DNA of 13,981 nucleotides. It comes from Chitinophagia bacterium. GTDB lineage: Bacteria; Bacteroidota; Bacteroidia; Chitinophagales; Chitinophagaceae. Below the pieces are notes generated by a model, which was given only the letters and a program-made list of their open reading frames with translations, had not been told where the DNA came from and ran no database searches. Of this stretch, positions 8,597-13,981 are shown piece by piece (the first letter of the stretch is position 1; every line of letters begins with the position of its first letter). A program made the position numbers and the translations under genes. The stretch lies in NCBI GenBank assembly GCA_010027295.1, contig RGVM01000018.1, forward strand, positions 1 to 13,981, read 5' to 3'.

Positions 8597-9886
8597 TCAG
8601 TGTAACGGCCAGGCGCCTGCGAGGAGCAGATACCCAAGTGCCCCCCCTAGGAATCCGGCCAGTGCCAGGGGGGCGATTCTCTTCAGGTACCAGAAGAACT
8701 CGATCTGAAGCATGCCCATCGCGGCCACTCCGGCGGCAGAGCCGATCACCAGGCAGCTGCCGCCAGTTCCTGTCGCATATGCCATGAGCTCCCAGAAGGG
8801 ATGGTCCATGGGAAAGGTGTCAAGCCCATACATACCTTGGGCGGCGGCTACCAGGGGCACGTTGTCGATGACGGAGGAGAGCAGCCCCATGGTGATGACG
8901 ATGGCCCTCTCATCCCCGATCCGGGCGTCGAGCGCGGTCGCCACTTGCTGGAGGATGCCTGTACTCTCGAGCGCGGCCACGGCGGCCAGGATGCCAAGGA
9001 AGAACAATATGCTTGGAGTGTCTATTTTACGAAGCGCGAAATTGACGGTGTACCGGTCGCGGTCGGCTTCGTTCTTCCCCCTGTGGACCCATCCGGTGAA
9101 TACCCACATGAGGCCCAGTCCCGCCAGCATCCCCATGAAGGGGGGGAGGTGCGTGTACATCTTGAAAACGGGAACACCCAACAGGCAAAGGAAGCCGGCG
9201 ATGAGCACGGAGATGCCCTGCCTGCGTTCAGTCTCCGAACGTCCGTTGGAACCGGCCTCCTCCGCACGTTCGACATTCCCACGCATGCGCCACATCATCA
9301 GCAGCGCCGGGATGACGAGGCACAGGAGGCTGGGGAGTATGGTACGACGAATGATGCCGGTGGCGCTGACCTGTCCCCCGATCCACAGCATCGTGGTGGT
9401 GACGTCGCCGATGGGCGACCAGGCGCCGCCCGCATTGGCGGCAATCACCACGAGCCCGGCGTACAGCATACGGTCCTCCGAATCCCTCATCAGCCGGCGG
9501 ATCATGGACACCATCACGATGGTCGTCGTCAGGTTGTCGAGCACTGCACTCAGGAAGAAGCTGATGCCCCCTATGATCCAGATGAGGGCTCTCCTGTCCC
9601 GTGTGCGAATCGATGACAGGATGACCTCGAAGCCGTCGTGCGCGTCTATGAGCTCCACGATGGTCATGGCCCCCAGCAGGAAGAAGAGGATGGAGGCGAT
9701 TTCGCCCATATGCCCTGTCAGGGCCTCGGAAACGGCGTCCGGACCGCTGGTGCCGAAGAGGATATAGCTCGTCCAGCAAAGCGCCGCCATGAGGAGTGCC
9801 GAGGCGGCCTTGTTGACGCGCAGGGGGTGCTCCAGCGCGATGGCCAGGAAGCCCAGGATGAATATCAGCGAGACGAGTGTCGTCAT
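8597..9886 (-). CDS. nhaD: NhaD-type Na+/H+ antiporter
   Basis: An integral inner-membrane protein of 429 residues with about a dozen hydrophobic segments, belonging to the ion transporter (IT/ArsB-NhaD) superfamily. NhaD members exchange cytoplasmic Na+ or Li+ for protons, supporting salt and alkali tolerance. Visible features: LEHPLRVNKAASALLMAAL (18-36); the first half-site SFFLSAVLDNLTTTIVM with D117-N118; ANAGGAWSPIGDVTTTMLWI (150-169); a hydrophilic, charged loop around 200-224; and the second half-site SSVIDNVPLVAAA with D341-N342, followed by ATGTGGSCLVIGSAAG. The paired inverted D-N motifs are characteristic of this fold. Length matches Bacteroidetes NhaD. It begins 39 bases behind the TIM-barrel gene and is probably co-transcribed with it. 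Related ArsB or citrate-type transporters are less likely given the motifs. Confidence 0.88.
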   Translation of the reverse strand: MTTLVSLIFILGFLAIALEHPLRVNKAASALLMAALCWTSYILFGTSGPDAVSEALTGHMGEIASILFFLLGAMTIVELIDAHDGFEVILSSIRTRDRRALIWIIGGISFFLSAVLDNLTTTIVMVSMIRRLMRDSEDRMLYAGLVVIAANAGGAWSPIGDVTTTMLWIGGQVSATGIIRRTILPSLLCLVIPALLMMWRMRGNVERAEEAGSNGRSETERRQGISVLIAGFLCLLGVPVFKMYTHLPPFMGMLAGLGLMWVFTGWVHRGKNEADRDRYTVNFALRKIDTPSILFFLGILAAVAALESTGILQQVATALDARIGDERAIVITMGLLSSVIDNVPLVAAAQGMYGLDTFPMDHPFWELMAYATGTGGSCLVIGSAAGVAAMGMLQIEFFWYLKRIAPLALAGFLGGALGYLLLAGAWPLH

Positions 9887-9925
9887 GTGTCCGGTTGTGG
9901 GAGATGGTCGGGGAGGGATGAATTC

Positions 9926-10855
9926 CTACGCACCGCGAGGCGGCAGGAACCTTCGGATATGCGCATAGGCGGCCTCGATGGCTTTTCGGATGTCCGCATC
10001 CGAGCCCTCGAAATCCTTGTCCTCCACCTCTATGCAGGCATCCCCATGGTACCCCACATCGGACAGGGCCTTGAAGAAGCGCTCCCAGTTGACGTCGCCG
10101 CGGCCCGGGATGCGGGGGGAGTGGTAGGAGAGGGGCGTCGCCAGGATGCCGACCCTGTCGAGCCGGTCGCGGTGCACATGGACATCCTTGAGGTGGACGT
10201 GGTGGAATCGGGTATGATAGTCGAGGATGGGCTTGACAGGGTCCATCATCTGCCATACCATATGGGAGGGGTCGTAGTTCAGCCCGAATGCCGGGGAGGG
10301 GATGATCTCAAAGAGCTGGTCCCAGATGTCGGGTGTAGTGGCCAGGTTCTTGCCGCCGGGCCACTCGTCCATCGTGAAGTACATGGGACAGTTCTCGATG
10401 CCAATCCGAATGCCGAGGTCGTCTGCCAGTCGTACAATATCGGGCCATTCCTTGCGAAAGCGTTCGATGTTCTGCCGTACAGTCGCCGAGGGGTCGCGGC
10501 CGATGAAGGTGTTGACCACGGGGATACCCAGTTTCGCGGCCGCCCGGATGACCTTCCGGATATGCCCCTGAAAGAATGCGGATTTCTCCGGGTCCGGATC
10601 CAGCGGGTTGGGGTAGTAACCGAGCCCTGACGCGGCCATGCCATGGGAGTAGAGGACCTCGTGGAGCCGATCGGCGGCGGCATCGTCCAACTTGTCGACG
10701 TCTACGTGCGTCACACCCGCGTAGCGTCTTTCGGCCGCCCCCCTGGGCCAGCACATCCATTCCACCGATTCGAAGCCCACCCCGGAGGCATAGGCAGCCA
10801 CCTCTTCCGCCGAAAGGTTCGGCAGTATGGCGGAGACAAGTCCCAGTCGTATCAT
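9926..10855 (-). CDS. Sugar phosphate isomerase/epimerase family TIM-barrel protein
   Basis: A 309-residue protein of the xylose isomerase-like/AP endonuclease 2 TIM-barrel superfamily. Likely metal ligands are visible: E154 in IGIENCPM, D195 and H198 in NYDPSHMVWQ, H221 in HHVHLKD, and E276 in CIEVEDKDFEG. Members isomerise or epimerise sugars, inositols or related keto compounds; the substrate cannot be told from sequence. There is no signal peptide, so it is cytoplasmic, unlike many secreted Bacteroidetes relatives. The N-terminal MIRLGLVSAILPNLSAEEVAAYASGVGFESVEWM is the usual first strand and helix, supporting this ATG. It lies 19 bases behind the OsmC gene and 39 bases ahead of nhaD, suggesting one transcript, though no shared pathway is obvious. 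Confidence 0.88.
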   Translation of the reverse strand: MIRLGLVSAILPNLSAEEVAAYASGVGFESVEWMCWPRGAAERRYAGVTHVDVDKLDDAAADRLHEVLYSHGMAASGLGYYPNPLDPDPEKSAFFQGHIRKVIRAAAKLGIPVVNTFIGRDPSATVRQNIERFRKEWPDIVRLADDLGIRIGIENCPMYFTMDEWPGGKNLATTPDIWDQLFEIIPSPAFGLNYDPSHMVWQMMDPVKPILDYHTRFHHVHLKDVHVHRDRLDRVGILATPLSYHSPRIPGRGDVNWERFFKALSDVGYHGDACIEVEDKDFEGSDADIRKAIEAAYAHIRRFLPPRGA

Positions 10856-10874
10856 GGCGTTTTTTTCGCAGCCT

Positions 10875-11288
10875 TCAGGACGGCCAGTTGAAATCGACCT
10901 CCAGACGAATATCGGGATGGAGGCTCTCCTTCACTGGACAGGACCATGCGATCCGTTCCATCTCGGCCCGCTGCTCGGGTGTGGCGGAGAAACCTTCCGG
11001 ATAATGATATGTTAAATGTATCTCTGAGATCTTGCGTGGAGGCGTGGCCGACATGACCTTCCGGGTGTCGATGCGCACGCCTTTCAGGATGTCCTCCAGC
11101 GCCCTTGCCCGGATGGCGATCGTCGTGAGCATGCAGCTGGCCAATGCTGTCCCAATCAGGTCCGTAGGTGAAAACCGCTCCCCCTTACCATGATTGTCAG
11201 TAGGGGCGTCGGTCTCCATTGCGGAGCCTGACTGCAGGTGTACGGCCTCCGTCCGGAGGGCTCCCTCGTAGGTGACGGTCGATGTCAT
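10875..11288 (-). CDS. OsmC/Ohr-family protein
   Basis: A 137-residue protein of the OsmC family, small cytoplasmic dimers that often reduce organic hydroperoxides with two cysteines. Evidence: FSPTDLIGTALASCMLTTIAI with Cys52, and WSCPVKESLHPDIR with Cys117, the usual positions of the redox pair. The sequence is closest in style to the general OsmC/YhfA branch, not to Ohr or OsmC proper, so peroxidase activity is likely but not certain. I chose the ATG at 11288 (MTSTVTYEGAL) because family members start with this strand. A longer reading from 11342 adds 18 residues without family character and would overlap the divergent gene. It is the first gene of a probable osmC-isomerase-nhaD transcript. 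Confidence 0.87.
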   Translation of the reverse strand: MTSTVTYEGALRTEAVHLQSGSAMETDAPTDNHGKGERFSPTDLIGTALASCMLTTIAIRARALEDILKGVRIDTRKVMSATPPRKISEIHLTYHYPEGFSATPEQRAEMERIAWSCPVKESLHPDIRLEVDFNWPS

Positions 11289-11330
11289 TGGCGTATTTTT
11301 CGCTAATTTACACGCAGAAACCGAACCTAC
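11289..11330. promoter_or_regulatory. Compact divergent promoter region
   Basis: Only 42 bases separate the OsmC-family gene (minus) from the secreted-protein gene (plus), so the promoters for both must overlap here or extend into the coding ends. The stretch is AT-rich in its middle (TATTTTTCGCTAATTTAC). TATTTTTC (11295-11302) is one mismatch from TAnnTTTG on the plus strand, and TAAATTAG on the minus strand is also near to it. No exact element can be assigned. Confidence 0.35.
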
Positions 11331-12158
11331 GTGAAACGGCATCTTATACAGGTCATCCTACTGCTGATGGCGCTGCCCGCGGCGGCCCAGCAGCCCACCC
11401 GCATCAACGACCGTCAGGCCAGGGAGGATAAGCGACAGGAGCGCCGCCAACGCATCAACGAAATGCTACGGCACGAGGAGGAAGGGGAACCCTCGTTCCA
11501 GTCACACACCCTTTGGGGCTTTAAGGTCAACCATGACGGGTACGGCATTTCCTGGGAGCAGGGACGCATGAATACCCCCTACAAGGCTACCATCCTGCAA
11601 GTGGAACTCAATGACAAGCGTCACGCCAAGGAAGAGAAACAAAGCACGGGCAGCAGCCTCGGAAGCGGCTTCATCGTCCTGGGCAATCCCTTCGTGTACG
11701 GTAAGGTCAACTATTTCTACCAGCTGAAAGGCGCATTCGGCCAGCAATTCATGATCGGCAACAAGGGCAACAAGAATGGCGTCGCGGTGTATGGCATCTA
11801 TGCGGGAGGTCTGTCCCTCGGCCTGCTAAGGCCCTACTACGTGGAAGTTCAGGCCCCGCCGGGCAGGACCCGCGTCATCAAGTATTCAGCTGCCGACAGT
11901 GCCGCCTTCCTCGGACAATACATCGTAGGTGGTACTGGGATTGCGACGGGTTGGAAGGACATGCGCCCCACGCCGGGCATACATGGCAAGGGTGCGCTTC
12001 GGTTCGACTGGAGCCGCTTCAACAATAGCGTCACGGCCCTTGAATTCGGCTTTAACTTCGAAATGTATGCAGGCCGCGTGCAGCAGATGGCCACCATCGA
12101 AGGCAGGCGCTTCTTCGCCAACGGATATGTATCCTTGGTTTTCGGCAAGAGGAAGTGA
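11331..12158 (+). CDS. Secreted protein of unknown function, probable outer-membrane beta-barrel
   Basis: 275 residues starting at GTG 11331. The start is supported by a clear Sec signal peptide, MKRHLIQVILLLMALPAAA, with a cut expected before QQPT. Next comes a highly charged, probably helical segment rich in Arg, Lys, Glu and Gln (about 25-54), then alternating polar/hydrophobic stretches (WGFKVNHDGYGISWEQG, KATILQVELNDKRHAKEEKQ, GKVNYFYQLKGAFGQQFMIG, GIYAGGLSLGLLRPYYVEV, ALEFGFNFEMYAGRVQ) and the ending ANGYVSLVFGKRK. Such strand patterning and a C-terminal V-S-L-V-F-G-K are typical of small Bacteroidetes outer-membrane barrels. I do not recognise a named family, though I tentatively recall similar proteins in Chitinophagaceae. 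It ends 31 bases before lipA and may share its transcript. Function unknown. Confidence 0.75.
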   Translation: MKRHLIQVILLLMALPAAAQQPTRINDRQAREDKRQERRQRINEMLRHEEEGEPSFQSHTLWGFKVNHDGYGISWEQGRMNTPYKATILQVELNDKRHAKEEKQSTGSSLGSGFIVLGNPFVYGKVNYFYQLKGAFGQQFMIGNKGNKNGVAVYGIYAGGLSLGLLRPYYVEVQAPPGRTRVIKYSAADSAAFLGQYIVGGTGIATGWKDMRPTPGIHGKGALRFDWSRFNNSVTALEFGFNFEMYAGRVQQMATIEGRRFFANGYVSLVFGKRK

Positions 12159-12190
12159 CGCATACCTCTCTTTGGTTTAGTTTTGCGTCA
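12156..12190 (+). repeat. Inverted repeat joining a stop codon to the lipA start codon
   Basis: TGACGCA (12156-12162) and TGCGTCA (12184-12190) form a perfect 7-bp inverted repeat around 21 bases. The left arm begins with the TGA stop of the secreted-protein gene, and the right arm ends with the A of the lipA ATG. In a read-through mRNA this could partly hide the lipA start; as DNA it could be a binding site for a dimeric regulator. There is no T-run after it, so it is not a standard terminator. Confidence 0.5.
12178..12185 (+). promoter_or_regulatory. Candidate -7 promoter element just before lipA
   Basis: TAGTTTTG matches the Bacteroidetes -7 consensus TAnnTTTG at all fixed positions and ends only 4 bases before the lipA ATG. 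If used, transcription would start at or within a few bases of the start codon, giving a leaderless or near-leaderless lipA mRNA. No good -33 box is visible at the right distance, so support is limited. Confidence 0.35.
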
Positions 12191-13119
12191 TGGTTGAAGC
12201 GAACGATCCCACCCTCTCACCCGAACCGCGCCTGAAAAAGCCGGATTGGTTGCGCGTCAGGCTTCCGATAGGGGAGGAGTTCCGAAAAGTGCGCTCGCTC
12301 GTCGACACCCACAAGCTGCACACCATCTGCGAGAGCGGCAACTGCCCTAACATGGGCGAGTGCTGGGGAGCTGGCACCGCTACCTTCATGATCCTCGGCA
12401 ACGTCTGCACCCGCAGCTGCGGCTTCTGCTCCGTGCCCACGGGCCGGCCCCTTGAGCCAGACTACGACGAGCCCCAGCGTGTCGCGGAAGCCATCCACCT
12501 TATGAAGGTTAAGCACGCGGTCATCACCTCCGTCGACCGTGATGAGCTTCGCGACGGTGGCAGCATCATCTGGCAGCATACAATACGTGCCGTCAAGTCT
12601 CTGAATCCCGACACTACCTTGGAGACGCTGATACCCGACTTCAAAGGGCAGCGCGAGAACATCGCCCGCATCATAGAGGCGTCCCCGGAGGTCGTATCCC
12701 ACAATATAGAGACGGTTGAAAGGCTCACCCGTCAGGTACGCATACAGGCCAAGTACTGGAGAAGCATGGAAGTGTTGAGGACGCTCAAGGAAGGTGGGAT
12801 GCGCGTCAAGTCTGGCATCATGCTCGGCCTGGGCGAGACAAAGGAGGAAGTAGTACAGACACTGCGCGACCTGCGCGACAACGGCACCGACGTCGTCACG
12901 ATCGGGCAGTACCTCCAACCCACTCGCAAGCACCTCCCGGTGGTGCGTTTCGTACATCCCGACGAGTTCTCGGAATACCGCGAGATTGGCTACGGACTCG
13001 GCCTGGATTATGTCGAGAGCGGTCCGCTGGTGCGATCCTCCTACCACAGCGAGCGCCATGTCATAGCGGGTGTCGGTAGGTTGGAATGGCTTGCTTCCCG
13101 GGAGGCGGCAAGCTCCTGA
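12190..13119 (+). CDS. lipA: Lipoyl synthase LipA
   Basis: A cytoplasmic radical-SAM enzyme that inserts two sulfur atoms at C6 and C8 of octanoyl groups attached to the lipoyl domains of pyruvate and 2-oxoglutarate dehydrogenases and the glycine cleavage H protein. The 309 residues are of normal length. All cluster ligands are present: the auxiliary 4Fe-4S cysteines C47, C52 and C58 in [12 protein letters not shown]; the radical-SAM cysteines C73, C77 and C80 in CTRSCGFC; and the conserved C-terminal RSSYH motif (282-286), whose serine ligates the auxiliary cluster. Other hallmarks are [38 protein letters not shown] and [14 protein letters not shown]. No lipB is adjacent. The ATG start is consistent with homologues. 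It lies 31 bases behind the secreted-protein gene. Confidence 0.97.
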   Translation: MVEANDPTLSPEPRLKKPDWLRVRLPIGEEFRKVRSLVDTHKLHTICESGNCPNMGECWGAGTATFMILGNVCTRSCGFCSVPTGRPLEPDYDEPQRVAEAIHLMKVKHAVITSVDRDELRDGGSIIWQHTIRAVKSLNPDTTLETLIPDFKGQRENIARIIEASPEVVSHNIETVERLTRQVRIQAKYWRSMEVLRTLKEGGMRVKSGIMLGLGETKEEVVQTLRDLRDNGTDVVTIGQYLQPTRKHLPVVRFVHPDEFSEYREIGYGLGLDYVESGPLVRSSYHSERHVIAGVGRLEWLASREAASS

Positions 13120-13168
13120 AGTCCGCTTTTTGATGCTGTCGTCCCTGTCAGGTCCGAACTCTCCCCAT

Positions 13169-13981
13169 ATGAACAGAAACATCCTCTCAGGCCTGCTGTC
13201 CCTCCTTGCCATGTCGGGTTCCGCCCAGCTCAGCTGGACGAACCTGGATGCCGGCTTCCCCGGCCTCCCGGCCGGGATCCATGTGTACCGTTCGGAGACA
13301 CCCATCGATGGACGTCCCAACATCGCCTGGTATGTGGAAGCGCGACTTTCCGACCGTTCCCTCCGTTTCGACACCGACAGTACCCTCGGTCGTCGGCTGA
13401 CGCCCTCCCAGTTCCATGAACGCAATCCCGGCGCAGCCATCGTCGTCAACGGTACTTTCTTCTCTTTTGCTGACCATCGTAACCTGAACCTGCTCATCCA
13501 CAGGGGACGCCTCAGGGGATACAACATCATGTCCCTGCCCGGACGTGGAAGGGATACGCTCACCTACCATCATGTCACCCGGAGCGCCATCGGTATCGAC
13601 CGTCAGCGGAGGGCCGATGTGGCCTGGCTCTTTACCGACAGCAGTCTACGATATGCCCTGGCACTAGAGGGGGGACCCATTCATTGGAAGGACTCCTCCG
13701 CGGTTGTCAGTGCCTCCCGCATCCAGATAGGAAACCCTCATGCCTGGCGGATGCGCACGGCCATCGGCGGTGGACCCGTGCTGGTGCACGGAGGCGGGAT
13801 GCGAATCACCAACGACGAGGAGCGGATGTTCATGGGCAAGGCCAGGGAAGACCTGCACCCCCGTACGGCCATGGGTTATACAGCCGATGGACGGCTTCTG
13901 ATCCTGGCGGTGGAGGGTCGGCACAAAGGTGTGGCAGAGGGTGCGTCCCTGACCGACCTGGCCGGGATATTCCTCTCACTG
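13169..13981 (+). CDS. Secreted phosphodiester glycosidase-like protein (NAGPA/DUF2233), 3' end missing
   Basis: 271 residues are visible and the frame is still open at the window edge. It starts at ATG 13169 with a signal peptide, MNRNILSGLLSLLAMSGSA, cut before QLSW, so the protein is exported. Family motifs in order are: AAIVVNGTFFSF with N94-G95; SAIGIDRQ (139-146); LALEGGPI (164-171); RTAIGGGPVLVHGG with G200-G202 and P203; the segment containing HPRTAMGYTADG (230-241); and LLILAVEGR followed by GASLTDLAGIF. This matches the phosphodiester glycosidase domain found in human NAGPA, the uncovering enzyme that removes GlcNAc from a phosphodiester, and in many bacterial exported proteins. By family convention Asp/Glu and His residues around these motifs form the site. 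Members are around 300 residues, so only a short tail is probably missing. It begins 49 bases behind lipA with no convincing terminator between; the natural substrate is unknown. Confidence 0.88.
   Translation, partial: MNRNILSGLLSLLAMSGSAQLSWTNLDAGFPGLPAGIHVYRSETPIDGRPNIAWYVEARLSDRSLRFDTDSTLGRRLTPSQFHERNPGAAIVVNGTFFSFADHRNLNLLIHRGRLRGYNIMSLPGRGRDTLTYHHVTRSAIGIDRQRRADVAWLFTDSSLRYALALEGGPIHWKDSSAVVSASRIQIGNPHAWRMRTAIGGGPVLVHGGGMRITNDEERMFMGKAREDLHPRTAMGYTADGRLLILAVEGRHKGVAEGASLTDLAGIFLSL

Noticed and set aside
8712..9767. Plus-strand open frame of 351 codons opposite nhaD
   Set aside because: The minus strand encodes a coherent multi-span antiporter. The plus-strand frame is Met/Pro/Ser-rich and lacks any family features.
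9228..10256. Minus-strand open frame overlapping both nhaD and the TIM-barrel gene
   Set aside because: It is out of frame with both real genes and gives a Pro/His/Arg-rich low-complexity product.
11289..11342. N-terminal extension of the OsmC protein by 18 residues
   Set aside because: The added residues have no OsmC character, and MTSTVTYEG at 11288 is a typical family start. The extension would also overlap the divergent gene.
13103..13132. Possible hairpin and T-run between lipA and the glycosidase-like gene
   Set aside because: GCGG/CCGC pairs over only 4-5 bases with a long loop. It is too weak to call a terminator despite the following TTTTTG.
12217..13563. Minus-strand open frame of 448 codons opposite lipA and the next gene
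   Set aside because: It spans two unrelated, well-identified plus-strand genes and has no domain of its own, so it is a GC-rich shadow frame.

Overview
The window looks like ordinary chromosome from a member of the Bacteroidota, most likely a Chitinophagaceae-like bacterium. The evidence is a short Bacteroidetes-type primary sigma factor, a SusC/SusD outer-membrane nutrient-uptake pair, three Sec/SPII lipoproteins of types common in this phylum (DUF4249, SusD-like, DUF4397), and TAnnTTTG-like promoter elements in place of the classic -10 box. The DNA looks GC-rich for the phylum by eye (GC was not computed). This probably explains the many long antisense open frames. I see no tRNA, rRNA, CRISPR array, insertion sequence or phage gene, and every gene-free stretch is under 200 bases.

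Layout. (1) 1-2761, plus strand: the 3' part of rpoD with a strong intrinsic terminator, an orphan DUF4249 lipoprotein gene with its own terminator-like hairpin, and trxB (thioredoxin reductase). (2) 2917-8430, minus strand: a three-gene operon, susC-like, susD-like, then a DUF4397 lipoprotein. It starts from an AT-rich promoter region with a structured leader (8431-8550) and ends at a 15-bp perfect hairpin shared with trxB. No carbohydrate-active enzyme, sigma/anti-sigma pair or other substrate-specific gene lies beside it, so the imported substrate cannot be named. (3) 8597-11288, minus strand: an OsmC-family protein, a cytoplasmic TIM-barrel sugar-phosphate isomerase/epimerase-like protein and an NhaD-type Na+/H+ antiporter, closely spaced and probably co-transcribed. 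(4) 11331-13981, plus strand: a secreted protein of unknown function (probably an outer-membrane beta-barrel), lipA (lipoyl synthase), and a secreted phosphodiester glycosidase-like (NAGPA/DUF2233) protein cut by the window edge.

No new multi-gene system is evident. The points most worth a second look are small non-coding structures: repeated GATATC-type elements that could form competing hairpins in the susC leader, an inverted repeat joining the stop codon of the secreted-protein gene to the lipA start codon, and the uncharacterised outer-membrane-like protein next to lipA. All functional calls rest on reading motifs by eye; no database search was run.
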